Of a stretch of 10,924 bases of DNA, positions 1 to 6,599 are shown piece by piece (positions within the stretch are counted from its first letter, which is position 1; every line of letters starts with the position of its first letter). Under the pieces are notes generated by a model. That model was not told the origin of the DNA and made no database searches. It saw only the letters and a program-made list of their open reading frames with translations. Location: assembly GCA_934481325.1 (NCBI GenBank), contig CAKSPL010000024.1, positions 1 to 10,924 on the forward strand, in the 5' to 3' direction. The translations under genes were made by a program, and so were the position numbers. This DNA comes from an uncultured Eubacteriales bacterium. GTDB lineage: Bacteria > Bacillota > Clostridia > Oscillospirales > CAG-272.

Positions 1-51
1 TTCCCCGCCGAGGATTACGCCACGGCAGTATGGCATATCGAAAAGGTATAA
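1..51 (+). CDS. 3' end of an unidentified gene
   Basis: Frame 1 is open from the left edge and ends with TAA at 49-51, giving the last 16 residues, FPAEDYATAVWHIEKV. The stop lies 6 bp before a strong hairpin terminator, which is where the end of a gene is expected. The fragment is too short to assign a family. It converges on the minus-strand MgtC cluster and shares a terminator with it. It could be chance open sequence, but the position of the stop argues for a real gene end. Confidence 0.5.
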   Translation, partial: FPAEDYATAVWHIEKV

Positions 52-57
52 GAAAAA

Positions 58-94
58 AAAACACCCCGGAACGCGAAAGCTTCCGGGGTGTTTT
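58..94. terminator. Bidirectional intrinsic terminator
   Basis: The arms 58-71 and 81-94 are perfectly complementary over 14 bp (core ACACCCCGGAA / TTCCGGGGTGT). Inside is a further GC-GAAA-GC mini-stem with a GNRA-type loop, next to a bulged C. Read on the minus strand the hairpin is followed by an unbroken T run (the A run 53-60 on the plus strand), so it should be a strong end for the five-gene minus-strand operon. Read on the plus strand it is followed by TTTTGATTTT and should also terminate the gene ending at 51. Confidence 0.88.
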
Positions 95-101
95 GATTTT
101 G

Positions 102-803
102 TTACAGCTCCTCCACAGACACCACGCCGCCGATCCCGGCAAGTGCCGTCATCAGCTTATCCTGCGTCATTTTGCGGGGCAGCTCCAACGAAAAAATCGC
201 GCACGGGTTTTGCGTATCCGCGCCGGATTTGGTCACCTGCAGATCCCCGACCTGCACGTTGTGCGCCCGCATATATTCCGTCATCTCCATCAACGCCCCG
301 ACCTCGCGGTATTCCACATAAAGGTTCAGGGTTTTTGCCGTGGACATCACGAACCATTCCAAGCGGGAGAGCAACAGCTCCACCAAAAGAATCATCACCG
401 TAGCAAGCACCGCCGCCTCTACGTATCCGGCACCGATGGCAAGCCCCACAATGGCGGCAACCCACAGTCCCGCGGCGGTTGTCAGCCCCTTGACCTGACG
501 GCGACGGGTTACAATAATGGTGCCCGCACCGATAAAGCCGATGCCTGCAATCACCTGCGCACCGAGACGCCCGAGGTCGGTAAACATATCCATTTCCAGA
601 TACAGATACTGGCTGACCAGCGTGGTCATCGATGCACCGAGGCAAATCAGGATATGGGTGCGAAAGCCCGCCGGGCGACGCTTGTATTCCCGCTCAATAC
701 CGATCAGCCCACCGCAGATCATCGCAAGCCCCATCCGGATAAACGCACCCCAGATATGAAAATTCCCATCCGTAAAACGGATAAAATTCAGAAAAGATTC
801 CAT
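102..803 (-). CDS. MgtC/SapB-family membrane protein (second copy)
   Basis: This 233-residue protein has the MgtC/SapB family pattern. An N-terminal helical block carries GGLIGIEREYKRRPAGFRTH (residues 31-50). The second signature, LGAQVIAGIGFIGAGTIIV, lies at 80-98, and VKGLTTAAGLW at 104-114. About five hydrophobic segments cover residues 15-150. They are followed by a soluble tail of about 80 residues (about 153-233) that resembles the ACT-like C-terminal domain of MgtC. MgtC proteins help bacteria cope with low Mg2+, acid or phosphate imbalance and in some species inhibit the F-type ATP synthase; which applies here cannot be read from sequence. The start at 803 has a GGGGG-containing Shine-Dalgarno overlapping the stop of the upstream paralogue (11-bp gap), so translation is probably coupled. 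It is the last gene of the minus-strand operon, followed by the 58-94 terminator. Confidence 0.9.
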   Translation of the reverse strand: MESFLNFIRFTDGNFHIWGAFIRMGLAMICGGLIGIEREYKRRPAGFRTHILICLGASMTTLVSQYLYLEMDMFTDLGRLGAQVIAGIGFIGAGTIIVTRRRQVKGLTTAAGLWVAAIVGLAIGAGYVEAAVLATVMILLVELLLSRLEWFVMSTAKTLNLYVEYREVGALMEMTEYMRAHNVQVGDLQVTKSGADTQNPCAIFSLELPRKMTQDKLMTALAGIGGVVSVEEL

Positions 804-814
804 CGTATGCCCCC

Positions 815-1552
815 TTACAGTTCTTCAATGGCACGGATATTCTCCACGCCCGCCAATACCGACATAATTTCCGTATGCGTCATATGCCGTGGCAAGCGCA
901 CCGAAAACACGGCACTTTGGTTGACCCCGGGGGTTTTGTGCTTCTGAATTTCCACATCAAAAATGCGGATATCCTTTGTTTTGATGGCGGTAATGATGGC
1001 ACCGAGGTCGTCAATGTTCGGAAACTCTACGTAAATATTCAGGTTCCGTGCGCGGGAAAGAATGGCACGCTCCATCCGACTGAACACGATAATCGTCAGG
1101 CTGATCAATACACAGCCGAACAACGCGCCCTCCACGAAACCTGCACCGATGCAAAGCCCCATACAGGCGGATGCCCAAAGCCCCGCCGCGGTGGTAAGCC
1201 CCTTGACCTGTTGCTGACCCGTTACAATAATCGTACCCGCACCGAGAAAGCCGATGCCGTTGATTACCTGTGCGCCGAGCCGCGACGCATCGGAATAATG
1301 CTGACCGTCAAAGTTGACCAGTTCATTCCAGTATCCGCCCACCATCATATTGAGGTACTGACTGATGAGCATTGCCAATGCCGCGCCGATGCAGACCAAC
1401 ATATGCGTGCGGAAGCCCGCCGGGCGACGCTTGCGCCCGCGCTCCAGTCCGATGCAACCGCCGCAGAATGCGGCGATGCCAAGGCGGAGCAACGCCACAA
1501 AAAACGCGTTGTCATATGTAATGACCCGTAACGGGTCCAAAAATGGTATCAT
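815..1552 (-). CDS. MgtC/SapB-family membrane protein (first copy)
   Basis: This 245-residue paralogue lies next to the gene at 102-803. The two family signatures are present: GGCIGLERGRKRRPAGFRTH at residues 31-50 and LGAQVINGIGFLGAGTIIV at 92-110, then VKGLTTAAGLW at 116-126. Hydrophobic segments lie at about 16-37, 49-68, 94-112, 121-140 and 142-158. An ACT-like soluble tail follows from about 168. It differs from its neighbour mainly by an insert of about 12 residues in the loop before the second signature (about residues 71-86, with WNELVNFDGQH) and by a diverged tail. The start at 1552 has GGGAAAGG about 7 nt upstream and lies 25 bp after the protease stop. The role is probably membrane ion or stress homeostasis, with the same uncertainty as for the second copy. 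Two non-identical copies could form a hetero-oligomer (inference). Confidence 0.9.
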   Translation of the reverse strand: MIPFLDPLRVITYDNAFFVALLRLGIAAFCGGCIGLERGRKRRPAGFRTHMLVCIGAALAMLISQYLNMMVGGYWNELVNFDGQHYSDASRLGAQVINGIGFLGAGTIIVTGQQQVKGLTTAAGLWASACMGLCIGAGFVEGALFGCVLISLTIIVFSRMERAILSRARNLNIYVEFPNIDDLGAIITAIKTKDIRIFDVEIQKHKTPGVNQSAVFSVRLPRHMTHTEIMSVLAGVENIRAIEEL

Positions 1553-1577
1553 CAGATTGCCTTTCCCGACCGCACGC

Positions 1578-3041
1578 TTACGCGGCGGTCAAAACGATTG
1601 ATACTTCCAGGGTCTGTCCGTTCCGATAAACCGTCAGGCGGATACTTTCCCCTTCAAAATGGCGGTTCACTGCCGAAATCAGGTCTCTCGTATCCCGGAC
1701 GATAACTCCGTCCGCGCGCAGAATCACATCGCCCACGCACAATTTGACCTTTGCATCGGCACCGTCCACATTCGTCACATAAATGCCGGTTTCCGGCATC
1801 CGGTAATAGCCTTCCATTTCTTCATCGGACGATGCAACGATTCCGGTTTCGGTATTGAGCATATACCACTTGTCTTTTTGCCCGCCGTGACCGGTCACGC
1901 CCATCAGCAGTCTGCCCTCGGTATACGGGCATTTTCCGGTAAAGGAGCCGCTCCGGATGATTTCGTCCGCCACTGTGCGCACCCCGTCAATCGGGAGCGC
2001 AAAGCCGACCCCTTCATACACCGTTCCCTGAACCTGCGCCACCTTCATCACCGCAACGCCGACCACTCTGCCGTACATATCGAACATCGGGCCGCCGGAG
2101 TTGCCCGGATTGATGCTGGCATCGGTCTGCACAAGAACCATCTTTTTTTCATAATTGCCGGAAGTATCCGTTATCGGCAACGCCCGCTTGGGGTCGGACA
2201 CGGAGCCGAAAGTTGCCGTTCCCGCCATCTCCATCCGGTAAGGGGTGCCGATTACTGCCACCGCATCTCCGGTCAGCAGCGCGGCGGAGGAGCCGAAGGC
2301 TACGGGAGCGGGCGTTTTTTCCGGCGGGATTCTCAGCACGCCGATGTCGGAGTTTTCATCACTGCCGATCAGGCTTGCATCCAGTGCGGTGCCGTCCGCA
2401 AGTATCACCTGCACCACGGCATTTTCGGTACCGTAAAGATCCTCAATCACGTGGTGATTGGTGACGATATATCCGTCGGCGGAATAGACAAAGCCGGAGC
2501 CGATTACGGTTCCGCTGTCCTTTTTCACCAGAATGGTCACCGTGGATTTTCGCCCGAGATCCGCCACCTCGTTCGGGGTCAGCAGACCGCTTGTGCTGTC
2601 ATACTCCCGCACGTAAACCGTACGCTCGGTATTAACCTGCCGAATAATCTTAAAGCCCGCATTGCCCAGTGCAAAGGTCAGCAACAGCAAAAGGATACAA
2701 GCCCCGCCGAAAATGCAGAACAGCAACGCAAAGGTCTTTTTATTGCCGCGCGATTCCCTGTCTGCCCCGGATTTTCCGTAATCAAAGGCAAGCACGGGCA
2801 GGGCCTTCTCCGGCATTGCCGGGGGCTCCCCGCGCCCGGAAGGCTCACTGCTCCCGGAAGATACACCGCTCTCGCCGGCTTCCACGCTCTCGCCGGCTTC
2901 CACGCTCTCGGGTGCTTCGCCGTTCCCGGCGGTATCCCGGTTCTCCGGGGCATTTTCCCCCGCCTGCGGCACAGTCGGCGTGCCGTTTTCCTGCGCGGCA
3001 GGCACCCCGCCCTCTCTTTGGGTGTCTCTTTCTTCGTTCAT
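1578..3041 (-). CDS. Membrane-anchored HtrA/DegP-like serine protease with PDZ domain
   Basis: From the ATG at 3041 this is 487 residues. I chose that start because it forms an ATGA overlap with the kinase stop and has AAAGGAA just upstream; the frame stays open to 3080. Layout: a cytosolic acidic, Gly/Pro/Ser-rich tail (1 to about 100), one membrane helix (about 103-127), a trypsin-like S1C domain, and a C-terminal PDZ domain (about 380-487). The catalytic triad is intact: His197 in TNHHVIED, Asp232 in ENSDIGVLRI and Ser315 in INPGNSGGPMF. HtrA proteases degrade or refold damaged proteins outside the membrane, and the PDZ domain binds substrate C-termini. The active domain should lie on the outer face of the membrane. 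Its place after a sensor kinase resembles Firmicutes systems in which a two-component system (CssRS type) controls HtrA. Unusual points are the long acidic tail with a tandem repeat and a PDZ domain whose first part is longer than usual. Confidence 0.93.
   Translation of the reverse strand: MNEERDTQREGGVPAAQENGTPTVPQAGENAPENRDTAGNGEAPESVEAGESVEAGESGVSSGSSEPSGRGEPPAMPEKALPVLAFDYGKSGADRESRGNKKTFALLFCIFGGACILLLLLTFALGNAGFKIIRQVNTERTVYVREYDSTSGLLTPNEVADLGRKSTVTILVKKDSGTVIGSGFVYSADGYIVTNHHVIEDLYGTENAVVQVILADGTALDASLIGSDENSDIGVLRIPPEKTPAPVAFGSSAALLTGDAVAVIGTPYRMEMAGTATFGSVSDPKRALPITDTSGNYEKKMVLVQTDASINPGNSGGPMFDMYGRVVGVAVMKVAQVQGTVYEGVGFALPIDGVRTVADEIIRSGSFTGKCPYTEGRLLMGVTGHGGQKDKWYMLNTETGIVASSDEEMEGYYRMPETGIYVTNVDGADAKVKLCVGDVILRADGVIVRDTRDLISAVNRHFEGESIRLTVYRNGQTLEVSIVLTAA
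2867..2910. repeat. 18-bp tandem repeat inside the protease gene
   Basis: The 18-bp unit cgctctcgccggcttcca occurs at 2867-2884 and again at 2885-2902 without a mismatch, followed by 8 bases of a third copy (2903-2910). It encodes the repeated VEAGES hexapeptide in the acidic cytosolic tail of the HtrA-like protease. Because the unit is a multiple of three, copy-number change would lengthen or shorten the tail without breaking the frame. Confidence 0.9.
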
Positions 3042-4528
3042 TCCGTTCCTTTCCGCAAAACTGCGTTCTCCCGCCCGCACAGCGGCAGGGTAAAATCAAA
3101 CTGACAGTATTTCCCCTGTTCACTGCTGACGGTTATTTTTTCGTGGTGTGCATCCATTATGGTTTTGGCGATAAACAGCCCCAGACCTACGCCGCTTTTG
3201 TCAAGCCCGCGGCTTTTATCGCCTTTATAAAAGCGTTCAAATACAAACGGCAGATCCGCCGCGGCAATCCCTTCGCCCTCATTGTACACCGAAACCGTAA
3301 CACGCCGGTCCCCGTTTTCGGTCAGCGAAACGCGCAACGCCCCGCCCTCTCTTGAAAATTTTACGGCATTATCGCAGATATTATACAAGATTTGATAGAT
3401 TGCATCGTGGTCCGCCAGCACGATCATCCGTTCCTCATCGCATTCAAACGAAACGTCCAGGTGCTTCTGCTCGATTTTTGCTTCAAAGGAAATCAGAATC
3501 AGGCGTGCCATCTCACAGATGTCAAACGGCTTCATCTCAAATTTTCGATCCCCCGCCTGAATCCGCGAAATATCCAGCAGTGACGCCACAAGCCGCGCCA
3601 ACCGCTGTACCTCGGTACGGATCAGCCCCAGATAATAGTTCTGTTTTTCCGGAGGAATTGCGCCCGAAAGGATATTGTCGATAAAACCGGAAATGGTCGT
3701 CATCGGGGTGCGCAGATCGTGCGAAACGTTTGCCATAAAGGTGTTTCGCATCACCTCCAGGTGAGAAAGCGAATCCGCCATATTGTTGAAGGCCACCGCC
3801 AGTTCCGCCACCTCATCCTTGCCGCGCACCGGCACACGGACATCAAAATGGCCCGAGGCAAATTCCTTTGCCATCCGGCTCATATCCCGCAAAGGGCTGA
3901 TAACCCGTTCGGTAATGAGATACACCGCAACCAGTGCCGCCAGCATCACCCAAAGCGAACCCACGATCACCGTGCGCACCATCAGCGTAAGCAATCCGTT
4001 GAGCGCGGAGGAGGTGGCGCAGGCAAACACCGTGCCGCACACGTAGCCGTCCGCCGTATAAACCGGCGCGGTGTATACCAGCTGTGCGCTGTCAAACACG
4101 CCGTCAAGCTTCTTGAGTTCCGACAGCTCCACACCGTTATTGACCTCATCCATCACGGATTTCGGAACGGAAACCGTGGATTCCAGCCGCCCTGCGGTGC
4201 TCGCGGTTGCCTTGCGGAGTACGGTGCCGTCATTGCTGACCAGCAGAATTGTGATATCCTCCCCCGTGGCTGCCATAGCGGTAAGAATCCTGTCGGTATC
4301 CTCCGCGTTTTTTTCCAGCATTTTTTCAAAATCGGTGGAAAGGCTTGCCCCGGTCTGCTTGCCGAGAAAGTCCGCCGTGCCGTGCGCCGCGCCCGAAAGG
4401 AGATCCTTTTTTGCACTCAGCGCATACCCGTTTACCATAGAGGTAATGATTACCACCAACACCAGAAAGCTGACGCAGATAATCGACATAAAGGTGACGA
4501 TGTATTTTGCAAATACGCTTTTGAACAT
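3038..4528 (-). CDS. HAMP-containing sensor histidine kinase
   Basis: From the ATG at 4528 this is 496 residues. That start is chosen because GGAGGG lies 4-5 nt upstream; the frame continues open to 4570 without a comparable site. The first membrane helix (about 8-34) is followed by an extracytoplasmic sensor region of about 145 residues and a second helix (about 181-206). Next come a HAMP linker (about 207-258) and HisKA with the phosphoacceptor His270 in NVSHDLRTPM. The HATPase has N-box Asn387 (NICDNAVKF), G1 NEGEGI (416-421), an F-box (FVFERFYKGDKSR) and G2 GVGLGLFIAK (446-455). All catalytic motifs are present, so it should autophosphorylate and pass phosphate to the regulator encoded just upstream. 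The sensor region looks like the membrane-flanked extracytoplasmic domain common in PhoR/WalK-like kinases, but I cannot name the ligand. The stop overlaps the protease start (ATGA), which ties expression of the two together. Confidence 0.94.
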   Translation of the reverse strand: MFKSVFAKYIVTFMSIICVSFLVLVVIITSMVNGYALSAKKDLLSGAAHGTADFLGKQTGASLSTDFEKMLEKNAEDTDRILTAMAATGEDITILLVSNDGTVLRKATASTAGRLESTVSVPKSVMDEVNNGVELSELKKLDGVFDSAQLVYTAPVYTADGYVCGTVFACATSSALNGLLTLMVRTVIVGSLWVMLAALVAVYLITERVISPLRDMSRMAKEFASGHFDVRVPVRGKDEVAELAVAFNNMADSLSHLEVMRNTFMANVSHDLRTPMTTISGFIDNILSGAIPPEKQNYYLGLIRTEVQRLARLVASLLDISRIQAGDRKFEMKPFDICEMARLILISFEAKIEQKHLDVSFECDEERMIVLADHDAIYQILYNICDNAVKFSREGGALRVSLTENGDRRVTVSVYNEGEGIAAADLPFVFERFYKGDKSRGLDKSGVGLGLFIAKTIMDAHHEKITVSSEQGKYCQFDFTLPLCGRENAVLRKGTE

Positions 4529-4532
4529 TCCG

Positions 4533-4538
4533 CCCTCC
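4533..4538 (-). promoter_or_regulatory. Shine-Dalgarno site fixing the kinase start
   Basis: On the minus strand GGAGGG lies 4 nt before the ATG at 4528. No similar site precedes the upstream ATG at 4570, so the shorter 496-residue kinase is preferred. The site lies about 20 nt after the 4560-4588 hairpin. Confidence 0.75.
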
Positions 4539-4559
4539 GATAGTCTACCTGGAAGAAAA

Positions 4560-4588
4560 TGCCGCCGCAAAGCGTTTTTGCGGCGGCA
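4560..4588 (-). terminator. Hairpin between regulator and kinase genes (attenuator-like)
   Basis: The arms 4560-4571 (tgccgccgcaaa) and 4577-4588 (tttgcggcggca) pair over 12 bp with a 5-nt loop. On the minus strand the stem begins about 15 nt after the regulator stop codon and is followed by TTTTCTTCC, an interrupted T run. This fits a leaky intrinsic terminator or an RNA-processing/stability stem. Either would let the regulator be made in excess over the kinase and protease. Whether it terminates cannot be told from sequence. Confidence 0.65.
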
Positions 4589-4602
4589 CCGTCATCTTTT
4601 TG

Positions 4603-5295
4603 TCAATTGTAAAGTTCAAATTTGTAGCCGATGCCCCAAACGGTTTTCAATGCCCATTTGTCGGAAACGCCCTCCAGCTTTTCCCGCAGACGCTTGATAT
4701 GTACATCCACGGTGCGGCTGTCCCCGAGAAAGGCAAAATCCCACACGTGCTCCAACAGCTGTTCCCGGCTGAACACGTGATTCGGGTTGGAAGCAAGACA
4801 ATAGAGAAGTTGCAGCTCCTTGGGCGGAATATCCACCTTTTTGCCTTTCAGCTTCAGCTCGAATTTCTCCTGGCTGATTTCAAAGTTGTCAAACTTAATC
4901 ACATCGCCGTCCTCCTGCCCGATATGGGACTGGTACCGGCGAAGCACCGCTTTGATGCGGGCGGAAAGTTCTTTGAGATCAAACGGTTTCACCACATAGT
5001 CATCCGCGCCCATTTCCAGTGCCAGCACCTTGTCAAACGGCTCCACCTTCGCGGAAAGCATAATGACCGGCTTGGAGGACTCTTTGCGGATCTCCGCCAG
5101 CATCTGCTGCCCGTCCATCTTGGGCATCATAATATCCAGCAGAACAAGGTCGGGGCTATTGGCTTTGAATGCGGAAAGACCTTCCACTCCGTCCGCCGCG
5201 GTGATGACCTCACAGCTTTCTTTTTCAAAATGGGTTTTCAGGATATCGCGGATATTCGCATCATCGTCTACCACAAGAATTTTCGTCCCTACCAT
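4603..5295 (-). CDS. OmpR/PhoB-family response regulator
   Basis: From the ATG at 5295 this is 230 residues; a GGGGAGG site 5 nt upstream selects that start over the open frame to 5319. The receiver domain (about 3-118) has the acidic pair Asp10/Asp11 in KILVVDDD, phosphoacceptor Asp54 in LVLLDIMMPKMDG, switch residue Ser81 and Lys103 in VVKPFDLKEL. A winged-helix DNA-binding domain (about 130-230) has REQLLEHVWDF, then SRTVDVHIKRLREKL, and ends with the typical TVWGIGYKFEL. It should be phosphorylated by the kinase encoded next and bind direct repeats near promoters. It is the first gene of the minus-strand operon and has its own promoter in the divergent region. Autoregulation is likely but unproven. 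The family is certain; orthology to PhoP, PhoB, CssR or RegX3 is not assignable by eye. Confidence 0.95.
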   Translation of the reverse strand: MVGTKILVVDDDANIRDILKTHFEKESCEVITAADGVEGLSAFKANSPDLVLLDIMMPKMDGQQMLAEIRKESSKPVIMLSAKVEPFDKVLALEMGADDYVVKPFDLKELSARIKAVLRRYQSHIGQEDGDVIKFDNFEISQEKFELKLKGKKVDIPPKELQLLYCLASNPNHVFSREQLLEHVWDFAFLGDSRTVDVHIKRLREKLEGVSDKWALKTVWGIGYKFELYN

Positions 5296-5300
5296 TTTTT

Positions 5301-5307
5301 CCTCCCC
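5301..5307 (-). promoter_or_regulatory. Shine-Dalgarno site fixing the regulator start
   Basis: On the minus strand GGGGAGG is 5 nt from the ATG at 5295, close to ideal complementarity and spacing. The receiver-domain fold also begins a few residues after this ATG, so the upstream extension to 5319 is probably untranslated leader. Confidence 0.85.
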
Positions 5308-5310
5308 TGA

Positions 5311-5325
5311 TCCGCACAATGCGGA
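5311..5325 (-). promoter_or_regulatory. Small leader hairpin before the regulator gene
   Basis: The sequence tccgca-caa-tgcgga is a 6-bp perfect inverted repeat with a 3-nt loop. It lies in the predicted leader, ending 4 nt before the Shine-Dalgarno site. It could modulate translation or be a protein-binding palindrome. It is short and may also be chance. Confidence 0.35.
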
Positions 5326-5348
5326 GACTGCAAATATTATTTTAATGT

Positions 5349-5377
5349 ATTATAACATATTTTTCCCTTTTTGAAAA
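5349..5377 (-). promoter_or_regulatory. Promoter of the regulator-kinase-protease-MgtC operon
   Basis: On the minus strand the -10 is a consensus TATAAT (5354-5349), preceded by TGT, so it also has an extended -10. A -35 candidate, TTTTCA (5377-5372), lies 17 bp upstream and matches the consensus at 4 of 6 positions. Transcription would start near 5342, leaving a leader of about 47 nt. The -35 overlaps an inverted repeat (5365-5380) and one of three TTGAAAA direct repeats. Confidence 0.65.
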
Positions 5378-5402
5378 GGGGTTTTGAAAAAAAGATTGAA
5401 AA
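5365..5402. repeat. Direct and inverted repeats over the operon promoter
   Basis: TTGAAAA occurs three times on the plus strand, at 5371-5377, 5384-5390 and 5396-5402, that is every 12-13 bp. The first two are part of a longer TTTTGAAAA. CCCTTTT/AAAAGGG forms an inverted repeat at 5365-5380. The repeats run from the predicted -35 of the minus-strand operon away from the start site, a usual place for activator binding. AT-richness alone could produce some of this. Confidence 0.5.
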
Positions 5403-5425
5403 GAAAACTTTTTCCCTGTCGGCTC

Positions 5426-5454
5426 TTGTCAAAAAGGATTTTATGCGGTATAAT
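5426..5454 (+). promoter_or_regulatory. Promoter of the ychF-trmB-truB gene run
   Basis: TTGTCA (5426-5431) and a perfect TATAAT (5449-5454) are 17 bp apart, an almost ideal housekeeping promoter. Transcription would start near 5461, about 44 nt before the ychF ATG. The leader holds the AAGGAG site (5493-5498) and only a very short CCGC/GCGG stem. Confidence 0.8.
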
Positions 5455-5504
5455 GTTATGATGTATATCAAACCCGCAAAAAGCGGAAAAGCAAGGAGAT
5501 CAAA

Positions 5505-6599
5505 ATGAAGCTTGGTATCGTAGGACTGCCGAATGTCGGCAAAAGCACGCTTTTCAACGCACTGACCAACGCAGGTGCCGAGTCGGCAAACTACCCCTTC
5601 TGCACGATTGAACCGAACGTGGGCGTGGTAGCCGTGCCGGACAGCCGGATGGACTATCTGGCGGAAATGTATCACCCCGAAAAATACACCCCCGCCGTGA
5701 TTGAATTTGTGGACATTGCGGGGCTGGTGGCAGGTGCCTCCAAGGGCGAGGGACTCGGCAACAAGTTCCTTTCCCACATCCGCGAGGTGGACGCCATTAT
5801 CCACGTGGTACGGTGCTTCAAGGACGATAATATCATCCACGTGGACGGCAGTGTAAACCCGATGCGGGACCTGGAAACCATCAATATGGAGCTGATTTTC
5901 TCCGATATGGAGATGCTGGAACGCCGCATTGACCGCACCAAAAAAGCAATGAAGGGCGATAAAACCCTTGCCGCCGAAATCGCGGTGCTGGAAAAGGTGC
6001 AGGCGGCACTGGAAGCGGGAAATACCGCACGCACGGTGGAATTGACCGAGGAGGAACGCGCCGTGTTTGCCGACACGCCGCTCCTGACGATGAAGCCCGT
6101 GATTTACGTGGCAAACGTCAGCGAGGAGGAGGCGGGCAAGGAACCGACAGACAACCCGATGTATGCCGCTCTCAAAGCGTTTGCCGAGAGCGAGGGGGCG
6201 GGGATTCTCCCCGTTTGCGCACAGATCGAAGCCGAAATCGCAGAGCTTTCCGCCGAGGAGAAAAAAGCGTTTCTCGACGATCTGGGCATTGCCGAAAGCG
6301 GGCTTGACCGCCTGATTAAAGCAAGCTATTCCCTGCTGGGGCTGATCAGCTTTCTCACGGCGGGACCCAAGGAGGTTCGCGCCTGGACGATCACCAAGGG
6401 CACCAAGGCACCCGGTGCCGCGGGCAAAATCCACAGTGACTTTGAGCGCGGCTTTATCCGCGCAGAGGTGGTATCGTTTGACGATCTGTTCCGCATCGGC
6501 TCGATGAACGGAGTCAAGGAAGCCGGGCTTTTGCGCAGTGAGGGCAAGGATTACGTGATGCAGGACGGAGACATTGTGGTCTTCCGCTTCAACGTCTGA
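5505..6599 (+). CDS. ychF: Redox-regulated ATPase YchF (Obg-like ATPase)
   Basis: This 364-residue protein has the expected length for YchF/OLA1. It has a P-loop GLPNVGKS (residues 7-14), the switch region NYPFCTIEPNVGVV (29-42) and G3 DIAGLVAGASKGEGLGN (70-86). At G4, NVSE (204-207) replaces NKxD; this is the family hallmark that shifts specificity from GTP to ATP. The middle (about 130-200) is the helical insert, and the C-terminal TGS domain spans about 280-364 and includes GFIRAEVVSFDD. YchF binds ribosomes and is tied to translation and oxidative-stress control. AAGGAG lies 6 nt before the ATG. The gene ends in TGATG, overlapping the trmB start by one base. It is the first gene after a strong promoter. 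Confidence 0.97.
   Translation: MKLGIVGLPNVGKSTLFNALTNAGAESANYPFCTIEPNVGVVAVPDSRMDYLAEMYHPEKYTPAVIEFVDIAGLVAGASKGEGLGNKFLSHIREVDAIIHVVRCFKDDNIIHVDGSVNPMRDLETINMELIFSDMEMLERRIDRTKKAMKGDKTLAAEIAVLEKVQAALEAGNTARTVELTEEERAVFADTPLLTMKPVIYVANVSEEEAGKEPTDNPMYAALKAFAESEGAGILPVCAQIEAEIAELSAEEKKAFLDDLGIAESGLDRLIKASYSLLGLISFLTAGPKEVRAWTITKGTKAPGAAGKIHSDFERGFIRAEVVSFDDLFRIGSMNGVKEAGLLRSEGKDYVMQDGDIVVFRFNV

Noticed and set aside
30..947. A 305-codon plus-strand open frame across the terminator and the second MgtC gene
   Set aside because: It runs through the bidirectional terminator, is antisense to two MgtC genes and has no family features.
1659..3104. A 481-codon plus-strand open frame opposite the HtrA-like protease
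   Set aside because: The opposite strand encodes an intact catalytic triad and PDZ domain, and this frame has low-complexity His/Arg-rich sequence and no ribosome binding site.
5474..5486. CCGC/GCGG mini-hairpin in the ychF leader as a riboswitch element
   Set aside because: It is a 4-bp stem in a leader of about 44 nt, far too small for any known riboswitch class.
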